Origin: Paralvinella palmiformis
Lineage: Eukaryota; Annelida; Polychaeta; Terebellida; Alvinellidae
DNA: 64,000 nt
Reading direction: 5' to 3'
Assembly: GCA_025642065.1 (NCBI GenBank)
Contig: JAODUP010000141.1
Location: forward strand, 540,001-604,000
Numbering within the stretch: position 1 is the stretch's first letter; every line of letters begins with the position of its first letter. The notes beneath the pieces are model-generated. The model did not search any database. It saw nothing but the letters and a program-made list of their open reading frames with translations, and was not told where the DNA came from. Both the position numbers and the translations under genes were made by a program. This document shows, in pieces, positions 1 through 62,289 of the stretch.

Positions 1-340
1 TCTGAAGAAAAAAAATTAATATAAAATATTCCGTTCCCCCCCCTCCACCCCCCAGACACACACACACACACACTTCCGGCGTGTGTTGTATTCAGAACGG
101 CTGACGAGTAGAACGCTAGTCTGGAATACGAGCATCATACGGTTCGATGCCGGGGCCACTGTGAAATTTCCTTATTGATGGTTGTCATGATAATGTGACG
201 TGGTCCTGACGTTTTGAAGGCGTCAGATGGCACACCCCCCCCCCACCGCTATGCCCAACGGAACTGTCAAGTGTATGAGTCAGCCAGTCAGTTACACACT
301 GAGTGAATGACTGAGTACGGATGTAAGTGAGTGAGTGAAT

Positions 341-514
341 GATGTTGACTGTTGTTGTTGTACAAATGGTCATGTAAGTTGCCTGAGCGAGCAATCTCAA
401 AAGATAATGAGACGAAGAGAAAGATGAAACACCCTTCACACGTAGCCAGCCCAAGTTTGAACCCAGATGCTAGAGATCTTTAGCCAACCGCAATACTAGT
501 TAGACCACGAAGAC
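341..514 (-). mobile_element. SINE family A, diverged
   Basis: Reverse copy: AAGATGAAACACCCTTCA is shared with other copies, AAGTTTGAACCC is the B box complement, and TAGTTAGACCACGAAGACTC is the head. The body motif is poorly preserved. Confidence 0.6.
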
Positions 515-884
515 TCTTTGTGCGAGTGAATGAGTCAGTAAGTGAGTCAGTGACCTTGATAATCTAGACAAAGAAGACTCGTCATATTTGTTTCTTTACG
601 AATATTGACACGTCACTCGAAGCGGTGATGTTCGTTTTTGTCGAGACGCCCCCCTCCCACGTTTCCCTGATCTGCTCTCAACCGCTACGTCGTCATGTGT
701 CACCAGGTTTCACAGCGTGTCACAGCAAGTCAAAGGTCACTTCCGGCCTACGGCGGCCGCCATCTTTCTTCGGCGAGACGTAGTCAAGATTAGGCGGGAA
801 GCCTTCAAAGATGGCGTCAATTGGAGGTGTCAGTGTCGACATTAACCGCGTCCCCTGGTGATAGGGCCGTGATGAGGACATCAC

Positions 885-1017
885 CTGTGGCGTGATGAAG
901 ATTGAGGGCCCCATCACGGTGAGGTCTGTTCTGGATCAGGACGGGCTGGCCGCCGCTCTCAATCCAGGTTAATTTGATTTGCGACAGCTTCGGGTTCCTG
1001 GCAATCCGACATCGTGG
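885..1017 (-). CDS. Doubtful exon-like stretch, product not recognised
   Basis: On the - strand a very good acceptor (TTTTCTCCCTTGCAG) precedes an open frame with CRIARNPKLSQIKLTWIE and GQPVLIQNR, ending at ACAG before GTGATG. The spacing of Cys to Trp resembles the B-C strands of an immunoglobulin-like domain, but the second Cys is not in the piece. The + strand also has a short open frame here (about 864-966) with a CCAG/GTTAAT donor. The GC-rich composition can keep both frames open by chance. No linked exon was found on either strand. Confidence 0.2.
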
Positions 1018-2709
1018 CTGCAAGGGAGAAAAGACGTAGAAACGTCTAACTGGTTATAACAGAGGGCGCCACCAATGACGATATAAGTTTCAGCCGTCCC
1101 ACCACTCACCCCCACATCACTTTGTAACCGTAACTGGTTAATTAATCGCGATAAATTTATTCGTTGGTACTCCTCACTTTTCGTCAATTTGTCTCCAGTA
1201 ACCTTTACCCCACAAAGGACCTCCTTGACCCCATAAAATACTCATTTGTCCCCAGATATACAAACCCTTACTCCTCACCGCCCCACCCCCATAATTGATT
1301 TTATGACCAGAAACTATCATTTTGTTCCCATACACTACCAATGTGTTCCCACATACCATAGTTTTCTCCGAACACGCCCATATTTTACCAAAACGGAGAC
1401 ACACTTCTTAAATTTTGGCTTTCATCCAACACCCACCACCTAACATCTAACACCCGCCACCTATTATTACCTTAAACTTCCCAATTATTCCCTACACCTT
1501 GACCAAGTCATACCCCACAATCACTGTTCGGAGCTCCACGAACAATTTCTAAAAGGAACCAAAAGATGGTGAAACCTCCCTACTCTAACTTATAAATAAT
1601 TGAGGAAATATGAATTTTATTCCATTTTGTTTTCTCTCTTTGATCAACGAGATGCTAATAAGACTATCACGTGTTCAATAACACCCACACTGCAGCACGT
1701 GCATGCGTGGTGAATAAATACAAATTAGCGAAATCCCCGCTATGCGCCGTGTTAGCGGTGAGAAAGTTATTGAACTGACGCCGCAATGATGACATTGGAA
1801 TGTCCGGATCCGGTTCGAGAACTTACGTTCAATTAAGTCGCCCATTAAAAGATGATTCTCATCAAAGATGGCGACTGAGGGACGATTCGGTTATAACGAA
1901 GAGGTATCTATGGTTGGACGGTTTATGCAAATGAGGGACATATCGAGTGGGAATCGACGTCACTGATTGGATAATACCTCAGCCAATAGTGGACCTGGAT
2001 CGGGCACCCGTGACACTTTGTGGTCCTCCCATCACCCGAACTGAAAACTACATAAGCCGCATGGTTGTTTTCATCATCGTCATCATGAACATCATCATCA
2101 TCATCATCATCACCCTCATTATCATCATGATTATCATGACGATCAGTGCCACCATTGCCATTAATTTAATTAGAATCACCAATTACCAACAACTTCCGGT
2201 GTTCCCGATGACCACTTATCCGGTAGATGACGCTGTCAATCTTATACAATGACCTTGACCTCTGGCTTAGATGACCAAGACGACGCCACTAGTTGGCAGC
2301 TAATGCGGCACCGAGCTCGCGAGGCACTTAATCCAGACAGACACACTACGCCGCTTTTTTAATCACGACTTTTGTAAATAATTAAGATGCGCTGTCTAAC
2401 CGTTGGGATTTTATGACGTCATTGATTCATTAATTGATGATAAGGCAATGGATAGATTGATGAACGAGTTCATTAATAAACAATTTTTATATTAAATAAT
2501 AGGCATATTTAAAGTCCTAATTTAGGGTACGAAATATCTGATTGATCGATTAATTGATCTATTGATTGATTGAATGATTGATTGAGTGATGATGATTGAG
2601 TGAGTGAGTGAGTGAGTGAGTGAGTGAGTGAGTGAGTGAGTGAGTGAGTGAGTGAGTGAGTGAGTTATGCCATACCAAAATAATAACAATATGTTTCTAT
2701 TGTCATCAG

Positions 2710-51162
<48,453 letters not shown>

Positions 51163-51720
51163 TATCGGCGATATGGGGAGCTCGATATGGTGTAAATATG
51201 TAAATATCAGCGCCTCGGGATAAGCACGGTTTAGGTGGAGCGAAATCCAACATGGCGGCCAAATCTAACATGGCTTGCTGTTGACTGTTGTTGTTGTTGT
51301 TGTTCGGTTTTAATTTACAGGGTTATGACAGCAACTCTGTACATAGACAGACGGAGATGTTGATGTTCATCTATATGTCTGTCTGTCTGTGTCTGTCTGT
51401 CTGTCTGTCTGTCTGTCTGACTATCTATATATCATAGCAAAGCTTTGTCGGACATAACCCGTGTGTTTTAGTGAAGTGTGCTGCCGGTGTGTTTCTGTGG
51501 AAAATAGAAACGCCGCCATCAGTGTTCATGGACTGATGATGTCATATAGACTGTGATTGTCGCATGATTTATACTACTAATGCTAATATTCGCTTAATAT
51601 TCTATTTTCTACTCGTGACAAACATGATATTATGTGGGTGCTATGCGCTAACATTTGTATGAGAGATCTATATGTCCTAGTTTTGTGAAGTTGTGGTAGA
51701 ATAAAATACTGATATGTCAA
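51163..51720 (+). other. Probable 3' UTR of the THSD7 gene
   Basis: Non-coding sequence after the stop, with (GTT)n at about 51284-51303 and a TGTC run at 51376-51418. It ends near the AATAAA at 51700-51705. The extent is inferred from that signal alone. Confidence 0.6.
51700..51705 (+). terminator. Candidate polyadenylation signal of THSD7
   Basis: A canonical AATAAA hexamer about 540 bases after the stop, followed by a T-rich stretch about 20 bases on. Confidence 0.5.
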
Positions 51721-52724
51721 ATTATTTTATGAGATCTGCTTTTCAGAGCAAAAAAATGATTAAGAAATAATTCAGAATCCTAAACATGAACGTAAAACGA
51801 AAACAATTACGACAATTTGTAATTTAGTAAGGAAAAACCCAAAGAAACTGTGCAGGTAAAACGCCAATCATCGTCATCATCAGGTAAACATATTTGAGAA
51901 GGGCAATATGCTCAAAATACCTCAAAGTCCCTCCCCACCCCCTCCCTCCCGAATTATTATATGATATGAAATCATAGAAGTAATACTCTACTCAGTTACA
52001 GCACAGACAATCACAAATATTATATATTTTTTGTTTAACGACACCTTCACGAACACCATAATCAGCCATAATAACACACTTCACATACTTCATAGGCTGT
52101 ATAATGGGGTGTCGTGATACTTTGTTAACCTGCGTATAAACACAAGGACGTTTTATGGAAAACACAATACGTAATTCTTCAATAACATGATATTTTATTA
52201 ATATTTAGCACAGCTACAAATATAAAATAAATATTAAGCACACACACACACACTTAAATAAAACCAAAAAACATCAACAACGAAATAATCATGTCTAGTA
52301 AAATGGCATAAAAATTAAGCGCAAATACAATCTGACTGATGACTGCCTTTACCGACAAAGGATGTGGGATGGCCACAATTCCATTGAAGGATGATACGCC
52401 TTTCGTGTGCTGGTTGCCCTGGGATTTGATATCACGGCTTGGAGATGTTGAGCGCATTGTGCTATTAATTGGACAATGGGCGTGTTGTGGTAATGCACTG
52501 ATAAGTACGAATGTCCAGACCAGATAGAGTTATCAGCCCAAAATGTAAGGAATCGTAGATATTTTGTGTAAATAATAAAGTAAAGAGTATTGGACTTGTC
52601 TAGGAGATTTCCAAATCCTGTACTAGATGAGCCACTGAGTTCGATTATTTTCGAGGATACTGGCGCTATAGAAGTTTATTATTATTATTATTATTATTAT
52701 TGTCGTTGTTAATATATCTCTTTT

Positions 52725-52870
52725 ATGGCCTCGTGGGTAGCGCGTGGTACTCTTTTACCATGGTTTTGGTCATGCTAAACCAGAGATCGGAGGTTCGAAT
52801 TTCGGCCGTGTTTCTATAGTAAGAGTCTTTCCTCTAATTAGGCAACTCGGAAGGTTTTCTCCACCGAATA
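52725..52870 (+). mobile_element. tRNA-like SINE next to an (ATT)n-tailed element
   Basis: GTGGGTAGCGCGTGGTACTC and GGAGGTTCGAATTTC are A- and B-box-like. It directly follows GGCGCTATAGAAG plus (ATT)n at 52663-52701, which looks like the 3' tail of another short element. Confidence 0.5.
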
Positions 52871-54985
52871 TGCCATCTATTATAAATTAAAAATATTAAT
52901 TAGAATTAGTTCTCGTGTTCAAGCTGTAACTTACAGACCAGATGGATATCCTTCTTTTAAGTTGGCCAGCCACGTACAATAATTGCCATTTCGACCGTAT
53001 TTATTACTAATAATCGATTTATCGACTGATTGATCTGGATTTTCCTAGCAAGGATGTAATTGAAAATTTCTATTTCAGAATCAATAAGATGCACGCTATT
53101 GGGCGCACATTTTTCTCGAGGAAGTAATTGCCAGATGTCCACGTAGGTTTTCTGGTGTGAGACAAACATCAACGCAATAATAAGATTTGATAGTTTCCCT
53201 CAAACAGCCAATGTAAAGTGTAGACATTCAGTTCAGCTGAGGAACCTAAGCCCTTAGCTCATTCGTGCTGTAACTGGGCATCATTCCGGCTCCCTGGCAG
53301 ATAATGTCTTATAGGATGGCAATATCACGATGCGTCCTTCTGCTGATTGGAAGACATGTTTGATTTGTCAGGTAAAGTGCTTGATTAGTTCTAGACCTAA
53401 TCAGAATAAATATCGGTTAATGTATATGGTTCGATAAGGTATATGTTCTAAAACATGGCATTTCGCCAAATTTACTGGTATCTAGCATGGATCCTAGGCA
53501 AGTTGTTTGGCTAACAGTGGTTACCTATGACTGTTTATAAACATTAAATTATTTGAACTTGTGAGCTAATATATGTTTAAAGTGCTAATAGATCAGACAA
53601 AGTTATTTACCTGTGCGATATAGGTATAAATCAAGTGTAATGATTTCTATTTGGAACTTGGACTACTTTATGTATAGGCGCTATATAGATCTGTCTCAAG
53701 TTCTGTTATTTATTGGTAACGTTATAAAATGAACTAATGTTACCGTGGGAAGAAGCAATCATTAATAGATCTGGTAGCTGAAACGCAACAAACAAAAAAT
53801 CCCTTCCGTTTTAAAACTCTGAATTTGCCTCTGATTATATCACTCGCCCAATTATATTACAAGATCGAATCTGTTTCAGATGTGTTTGATAAAGTATTTT
53901 CTTAATTCCGAAATATCAAAGCGTGTAAGATACTAAATATAATTTAAAAACACAGGCCATGCTGAATTTTAAAATAGATTTTTTTTAAAGCAATACATTT
54001 ATATATATTTTGTATTTGAAGGAGATGTATTTTACTTAGTTAATTCACTGGTATATTCATGTGATACAAACAAAAATGCATCGGATACGATACGTAAATA
54101 AAGTGGCACGCAGCCAGTGATATTGGTAATAAAAAGTGTTTTGGAAAACACAGTAAGAATATAATTATCGTGATTATTAGTTTAAAAGGTAATTATTAAT
54201 ACTAAGCTATAATTTATGCATAAATAGGTTTATATTTAAACATTTAATATTTTATTGCCATGATCAATCAAATAATATGATCTAATTATATATAGGTTTC
54301 CTTTTAGTTTTCTTTCCGATGTATGAATTTAATATCTTATCACATGTTTTTTATAGTGTACCATCTGGTGAATAATTTTGGTATTAACACAAAACATTCG
54401 CGGAATTAATGTTATTTCAAGTTTATATCTTTTTATATTATGGAAACCAGTGATATCTTCCTCTTGATCTACAAAACATTACCTATGCACACGTAATGTT
54501 TCGCGATTTTGTGTTTGAAAACTTAGGAGAAGACGGGAATGGATATTGTAATACAATTTAGCATCTGAATTTTTCTGAACTTCAGCAACTACTTAGGCAT
54601 AAGCAAAATCATCTAAATCTACGATGACATTAATCTTATTTGCTTACTACTGATCTGCATTGTCTTTGATCTTCTAAACAATACATCCTACAAAGCCTCG
54701 GCCATTAATAGGGATTGATGCTCGCTGGAGATAATTGAGGGAAGATGCACGCCATGTATTAGATGCTAATGTAATATAGGCGTCGTATCGAGTTGAACTG
54801 ATGGCTATCTGGAGAGGTTTATATGAAAAAACAAAACAAAACAGGCCAGTTCGAGATAGGAAAACACAGGGATCTCACAGTCAACTGATGCTGGGATCGA
54901 TGATTGATCCAGTTTGTGCTTAGTCACTTTTAGATGTCTATCATGACGTAAGAACAGATTAAATATGTTACTCCCTGACCCGAAA

Positions 54986-55104
54986 TGATGATTGGTGTTT
55001 TACGGCCACTTTTGTTTACACGGTAGGCTAAATGTGCCGAGCGACCTCCAAAGGTAATCAAGCGAAGTCGAAGATGAAACACCCTTCAGATATGCAGAGA
55101 TTGT
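54986..55104 (-). mobile_element. SINE family A, head missing
   Basis: Reverse copy of the body and tail only (GGTAGGCTAAATGTGCCGAG to CACCCTTCAGATATGC). The tRNA-related head is absent, as expected for a 5'-truncated insertion. Confidence 0.7.
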
Positions 55105-56115
55105 CCGAAAAAGAGTACGACTAAACATTATATCGTACTAAGATAAGCGTAAACATTGGTAGTAAGGCTCACATACGTATTGCATTACGACGTTGCAATG
55201 TGTGGAATATAGTCAAAAAACAAAACAAGCTGTGTACCTGTTTCCATTGGTTGGAAGCGAGGCCGCTTTCACGTGGCACGGGAATTGGGTCAGTGCACTG
55301 GAAAATAGACGGGTCAAAATCAGAGACCAATATTAGCGATATGTTTTCTTTGAGAGTAGTTCGTCGGACATATGTGTCCCTGGCTTACTCGGCGTCTGGT
55401 TGAAATAAATCATTCATCCTTTAGAAACTACGCCTGGTCCTCGTCGTTGTTCGCATAATGTATTGTACCATAATGAATGTCACGTATTCAGACAAGGCCA
55501 ATTTCGCCTCAGTGACGGTGACTTCCTCACCGCATAAGAGTATGTCCACAGTGACCAGTCGCGGACAAGGAAGGCAGATCTATTGTTGTATTGCCCAGTT
55601 TAGTCGAATAACAGAAAGAAGCCAAGGCACACCATCACCTATTAATATTAATGGGCGTCTTCAACTAACAGCCCTCTGACATCGGAGTTATCAAGGCAAT
55701 GGGCAGTTAAGAGTCGTTCGCCTGGGAAAAAAACCTGGGGAAAAAAAGCTCAAATTGCGTCATAGTTCCTACAAGCTACGAGCGGCTATGGCGTTGGCTT
55801 AGATGGTAAATCTGGTGATGTACCGATGTATACGTACACCGCCTCAGGCTGATTTACCATGATGAAGTCAATCATGTACTGCATCGTTACATTTTGTCGG
55901 CTGTAATCAGATGATCTAAAAACGGATTTTATTCACCGATCACGAACGAATGTCACTAAACTATTGAGTTTCAGCGATACGTTACAATAAGGATCTGGTC
56001 AAGGTTATAAATTGGTATGAGTGCCTGCATACTTTTCAATATATACAATTGCATATATCTTATGTATAAGAGAAAAGGAGACTACTACGGGCTTGTTTAG
56101 ACTGGCAAGAAGCCA

Positions 56116-56167
<52 letters not shown>

Positions 56168-56887
56168 ACTATGGATAAATAGGGTCATATTGGGTTAATA
56201 CGGCATTATTTTCAGGACAGACTGTAACTCGAGCAGGGCCGTAAGTGTTGTCAACTTTAATATCGAGGTAATCAGCTAGCACTCTTATAGACATCGCACG
56301 CATTACAATCAAAAATTGCTCAGAAGCAAGGGACACAAGCCAGCCAGATTTAATGTTACTGGTCTAGAAAGAAACGTCGATTTAACCAGGAGAACCAACA
56401 TGATCTGCACGCAAACCACTCAGCCAATATGCAGTACATTTTCATTTATTGCTTAGCAAATGAGTAGCTGCTCTATGGCTTCCTGGGATAAATTATAACT
56501 TTGTTCAGAATTAGTCCTCGTGGCGTAGCACTAAATTACAGAGCGTATTTCGGCCATTTTTATTGGTTCTATTCAATTTATCTACCGATTTTTTTAGAAC
56601 GCCCCAACTAATCATTGCTTGTTAAGAATGATCTCAGTGATCTATATCTATAAAATTGGATTTGAAACAACTCTAGATGAGGCATGGTAGCTCTATTAGC
56701 GTTCAAGAAGTTCAAGAAATTTACTAAATTTACATCGGATTAAGCATATTCAGGAATAAAATATCTCTGCTGAGGTGTCTGCCACAGTGTCAAACATATT
56801 CTGATATATATTGTTTTGTAAACACACTTGTATAACTTAATGGTAGGTTGTTAAATGATAATAATAATAATGGTAGGTTGTTAAATG

Positions 56888-56923
<36 letters not shown>

Positions 56924-57147
56924 GAAGTACTAACCTTGATAAACTATTGTGTTCATCTATTTATTTTAAAATGTCAACTGATGTTGTCATACCGGACTAG
57001 ACTTCATGTTATAATACGCCATCTTAAACCTGTCATAGTCGGATGTTTTGGCAGCTCCCCTTCTGATATCTGTCAGAGTCACGACACGCGTTGTCAGGGA
57101 CAACGATCACATGATGCCTAGTCTGTCAATTCTCACTATGACAACGA

Positions 57148-57217
<70 letters not shown>

Positions 57218-58010
57218 TGTCTGGTATAATTTGAGTAAAAAGCGAATAAGCTATAATTATATCACGTAGTTGCAGTATTGTAAAGTCATGTGACAGTTTG
57301 AAAAACTTAAGAAATTAGAGGAGAATATAATGACGAGTTGAACGCAGATAAGACAGGAAGGATGATTTAAGACCTACCTTCAAGTTGAGGTAAGTTATTA
57401 GCTCTTGAAGATTATGAGACTGCTTTGTCCGTATTCATTAATATATCCTATTGCAATATATCAATAATAAAAAGCAAAAATGCTTTATTTTATTATCATC
57501 TTAGAAGGTATTACAGTCCTCAATAGCCAGCTCATGTTTTTGGTTGGCCATTGGATAGATGCAATTCAACGACAGAGAAACGCTCACGCAGCAGACTAGG
57601 CCTACATATTTTTACACGCACAGATACAGGTTGAGTGACAAACGTATACCCAACGACAACATTTTACGGCCAGAATACCAGTCTGTCTGTCCATCGCTGG
57701 TTAGGTCTAAACGCATTATCTAGATGAAGTAAATACGTTTATATAACTTTCTGCCAAACAATATCAATACTTTGGAAAAGTACATACATAATGTGAAAAT
57801 ACAACTAATTTTAATCAATTTCATTGGCGGACGAAAAAGAAAGCCGAGTCCTGACCGGATTATGTGCCAGTAACTAACCATTTTTATGAAGGGCGTTTCT
57901 GCCCATGTATTCACCCTTTATGTATAAGACTTGGGACGAAGGTATGATATTGGGTACCAGCATTCATTTATAATAACACAAGCACGCACACACACACACA
58001 CACACACATG

Positions 58011-58185
58011 CGCCTCAGTGGTCTAATTAGAAGTGCGTTGGACCACATATCACTACCACCTGAGTTCGAATCACGGCGTGTGCTTATCTGAAGGGTGTTT
58101 CATCTTTGACTTCGCTTCATTACCGTTGGAGGTCGCTCAGCCCATTTAACCTAACATGTGCACATAATTGACCGTAAAACATCAA

Positions 58186-58190
<5 letters not shown>
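58011..58190 (+). mobile_element. tRNA-derived SINE, family A
   Basis: Full-length copy starting CGCCTCAGTGGTCTAATTAG and ending GTAAAACATCAACCATC. (CA)n precedes it and (TA)n/(GT)n follows it, the same microsatellite association seen at 49684. Confidence 0.8.
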
Positions 58191-58252
<62 letters not shown>

Positions 58253-58563
58253 AGACATTTGACGATTTTACTAACACACTTTAAAGTTGGGAGTGACACC
58301 TGAATATATATTTGCGATACTATTTCAGATACTATATCAGTTGCATGTGACTTGGCTGAAGTTTGAGGAACTGGTTGCCGGTAAAGACTAGAGTTAGCTA
58401 GAATCTTGAACAGTTAACTTCCATTCTATCAAACCCACTTGCTTCAGGTTACTGTCATTTGAATTCGGTTATAGAAACATCATATTGGAGTATCACTATA
58501 TAGTCCCTTTGAATAACTCCTGCCAAATTAGGGCGCTTTATTAAATACAAATTATTCGGAGAT

Positions 58564-58678
58564 AAACTGGTTGAATGAAAAACTCCTCCTACAATAGTGC
58601 CATTGCAAGTATTCTAACTTCTGATCTCCCGTACGGCATTGCTATACACATGAATAAATAGTTCCACGCTCTACCCAT
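58564..58678 (-). mobile_element. SINE family B, diverged copy
   Basis: Shares TGAATGAAAAACTCC, ATAGTGCCA and GTTCCACGCTCTA with 23708-23835. The B box is degraded. Confidence 0.5.
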
Positions 58679-61600
58679 AATATATATATATATAATGTAT
58701 AGATAATGAGTTTCAACCAAATCGTTAGGTTCGAATGACAATTTTAGAAGAAACATGAATCACCTAATGCAGTTGTCTTAGCATTATGCTGCTTACCTTT
58801 ATAATCTGTATGATTAAGTCTCATTCCTACTTCAGTGTAAGATGTTGATCCTTTAATGAAAGCCTTTGATCTGATCATCCATTCCTGCATGCAGTAGTCC
58901 ACCAGCCAAATGTTACAGTTAAGACGAACACATTCTTTCATTAATTCATTCGCTCATTTATTCTCTCTTTCTACTTTCTTTTCTTTTTTTCTCAGAAGCA
59001 CAGATAATGTTTAGATTATAAACTGCTCGATGCAATAAAAATGAGTTACATATGGCCAAACATATCTTAACTGGACCAATAACATTTTGTTATGCTTTTC
59101 ATATTTCACTAACTTTTGGGCGAATCAGCTCTCTACAAAATATTACATGATTAGGGAATGACGTGATATGATAAACAATAATTAAAAATGACTAATACCT
59201 CGGAAGTATGGATCGGCTAATAACTCGGTTTATTTATTGGTGTGTTAGTTGACACATTTCACTGTATGCTGATTGGGGATAATCCAAATGAAAAACGTAC
59301 TTTCTGTGGTATCTGCTGATTAGTACATTTATCTGGTTAATTAAATGAAAGAAATGTTTCCCCTAATTTTATATCTGTTGATTAGGTCAATACTGAATAG
59401 AAAGAAGCTGATTTAGCCCGCCACCTGGTGATTAAAACATTTATGAAACAACTGAAACATTAATACCACAAATAACAGCTTTTCTGTGTCAATATTTCGC
59501 TGAGTTAATTTCTTGGGATTTGGTTTTAATTCTGAGATTTGAATCTAAAATATAACCATCCAGTGACGTAAACAATCGTCAAACATTTCTTGGTGGCTTA
59601 TTACAAATATACAGACATCGCCAATCTGTCGTGTTCTCTGTATTAAATATGCCATTTCCGGGTGTAAGTCTGCTGATGATGTCGGTGACTCGGAGAAAAA
59701 AATTAATTAAAGGGAGATAGTTTGCTGCAGGAAGATAGCAATTTAACCGCTGAAGTGCAAACTATAGGATGAGGCATAGGTTTACAGGATTAACCAGGCT
59801 CTCAAATAGTTCATTCACTAAATATAATTGAAATAGACATCGCAGTTTTATTCCATTCATTGGCGATGGAAGCTACAGATCGTGTATGTTCTGCCAGGTA
59901 ATCGTGGCCTGCCACTAAAAACAATACTAGACAATGACGTTATATATATGAAAATTAATATTTCATTAGCAGTCGTTTTAGTGATGCATCAGTAAACACA
60001 AAACCATAATATACTGAATGGAGATCAAAAGTAGGCTATCATGTAACGTTATATCATGTCCTCTTTGTTTGAAAGTTGAATTAAAAAACCGCCTCAAATA
60101 TCCCACTCTTCTGGATATTTTAACCTAGAAAGATGTAAACTCGCATTCCATCGCTAGTTTGTGTATTTCACATTAAATAAATATCCCTTTTTTCGTTTCC
60201 GGTATATCAAATTATATTTTAATTACACAAACGCAAAAATAAACAAATTATACCTTCAGTGATATTTCTTTGTTAAATAACATTGGAGCTGTAATAGCTT
60301 TGGTTATTAATTAAAATATAAAATATTTAAAACCAGGCCAAGAAAACGGCTTACCATTATGTATTACCTTACATAATTCATAACTAATAAAAAGACATAG
60401 ATTATTGTTCGCCGAGGCAGAATGGAATGGAAAATAATATGAAATATTAGTATTCTTAAAATCTTAAAAAGGTAATTTATTAACTAAACCTTGTTCAGAA
60501 ATACTGATTAAGCTTAGTAAAAATACCGCATAGTCAGGTGTCAGAGCTTTGTTTTTGAAACGTAACAAATGTATTGTAACATTTTCTGATAGAATGGATC
60601 ATTATCCGGTTATAACAACCGCTAGCGATGTTTGTACTCTTTGGAAAAATAGTTATTTACAACATCCATATTAGCAAAGTTTGGTGATGAAATATATTTA
60701 TTTTACTTTCGACGAATACAATAATAATTGTTTGTGCGCGCACACGCATGCGCGTCTATCGCAGTTGTCAGAATTATGTGTCTAGCCGATCTTAAACTAT
60801 AATCATAATGTCACCAGTCTGTCAACATAACATATATTGGTTATGTTAACGTTATGACAAACTTTTCATATATTGGGATCAAAGCAATGTGGAAAATGTG
60901 TTGAAATCATGTGTAACAACGTAGCAGTGTTACACCATATAATGTCAACATGGAAATCACGTGGTGTACCTGAAAGGTATTTACTTTCAGTTTACTGTGG
61001 AATTTGATAAATAAATAAATCTAAAAAGCTGTTCCCAGCTTCAAGGTAAAAACATATATTTATGATACCCACGTCGATCTCGGCCCATTGACATTATGGT
61101 GTGAGCAACTATTTTAATGCTAATCGCTTGGAATACCTGGGCAGATATCGACGTGTGCCGAAATCGACATGGGCCGAGATCGACGGACCGCGATGTGCAA
61201 GGATACGCACAGGACATTGGTTCTCGTAGACGGCTCGACTCGGTGCAGGGATTTATCAACGTGACACTCGAAACATGTCAAGGGCGTATCCATACACTAT
61301 TTTGTTGCTCAAATACCTTTAAGAAATTTGTGTTATGTATCGTTTTACTTCAATACCTTTAATGACTGTTCGAGCTATTCAGCCTGCAGCTTTTCATCTG
61401 AATGTAGCTGAGGTGCTCATTGAGCTAAATGATAGTGCGGCTGGTCACCTATTTCTCCCACTTAGATTAACAGCTATGGGTTGACTATTTCTAAACGGTG
61501 TTTGATCCATATTCTTACACTAAAGTAGCCATAAAACAGCATTAATTTTCGTCAAAAAGTGTAATGTGCATGTTATTGTCGGGATATTCCGGGATCGAGA

Positions 61601-61692
61601 AATTACGTATTTTTTCAATGTTGAATTTGTAATATACTAATAAGCTCCTTCCAATAAACGTGTCATAGCTCAGACATCAATAGAAAGGTAAA

Positions 61693-61698
61693 TTTATT
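61693..61698 (-). terminator. Candidate polyadenylation signal of the dispanin gene
   Basis: AATAAA on the - strand (TTTATT on +), about 250 bases beyond the stop codon. The stretch between is AT-rich with AAT repeats. Confidence 0.4.
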
Positions 61699-61947
61699 CA
61701 AATAAATAAATACTGCAAACATAAATCACAAAGATAACTTCATATATTACTAACACATAGATGCTTACGACAAAAATATGTAAAAAAATCGTTTGGCATT
61801 TTAGCAAAAATACACCTGTATCACATGATTAAATTACTATATATAATAATAATAATACATAAATAAATAATAATAACAAATATGTGAACTAAATATAAAC
61901 AGAACAACAAACCTGGACTATTCAAGAGATCAATTCATCATCATCAT

Positions 61948-62289
61948 TCAGTAATTATTATCTACATACATTGACATCATGTGTCTACCTACAGTGTTAA
62001 AGTACTTGATCAATAGCAAGATGGAAGCTATTGTTATTAGCGAACCAATCACGATGCCAGCTATGGCCATCCCGTAGACGACGGACCTCTTCGACTTGGA
62101 TCGGGCAAACTTCTTCGTCGAGTGGTCGACGTAGGAGAGGATGGCCATCACGGTGGCTACCAGACCGAACACGGTACAACAGAACAGCGATATCATGGCG
62201 AGAATTAGGCCACACCAACTCCACGGCTCCGATTCTCTCTCTATCTGTACATTGAATGGCTCTATGACGTCATTGCCTTGCGGGATCAC
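61948..62289 (-). CDS. Dispanin exon B: CD225 domain
   Basis: Encodes residues 43-155. A GTG codon opens the exon, but it is an internal Val codon after the splice acceptor, not a start. Both membrane segments and the FCC motif are here. The C-terminus is short and polar (MYVDNNY). Confidence 0.9.
   Translation of the reverse strand: MIPQGNDVIEPFNVQIERESEPWSWCGLILAMISLFCCTVFGLVATVMAILSYVDHSTKKFARSKSKRSVVYGMAIAGIVIGSLITIASILLLIKYFNTVGRHMMSMYVDNNY

Larger units (their letters stand above)
1..2709. other. 5' flank or first intron of THSD7
   Basis: It holds a diverged SINE copy (341-514, - strand), a CpG-rich patch (600-1020) with a GCGGCCGC palindrome, a degenerate CCCA/CCCC-rich repeat (1185-1400), a (CAT)n run (2077-2135), TGAT repeats (2545-2600) and a (GAGT)n array (2598-2666). 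No exon able to supply the missing THSD7 signal peptide was found. Confidence 0.6.
51721..61692. other. Intergenic region between convergent genes
   Basis: About 10 kb, AT-rich. It holds SINE-like copies (52725-52870, 54986-55104, 58011-58190, 58564-58678), (ATT)n at 52677-52701, (TA)n at 56118-56162, 57178-57214 and 58193-58226, (AAT)n at 56858-56922 and (CT)n at 57152-57178. Short open frames at 52254-52457 (-), 55200-55403 (+) and 55458-55679 (+) have no recognisable domain or splice partners. Confidence 0.6.

Noticed and set aside
1947..2252. An open frame with an Ile-rich hydrophobic stretch considered as the missing THSD7 signal peptide
   Set aside because: The hydrophobic run comes from a (CAT)n repeat and there is no donor giving the needed one-base overhang before exon 1.
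52254..52527. Small open frames on both strands, the - one with a hydrophobic end
   Set aside because: No start context, domain or splice partners; both strands are open over the same bases.
55200..55679. Two adjacent small open frames on +
   Set aside because: No recognisable motif, and no splice sites linking them.
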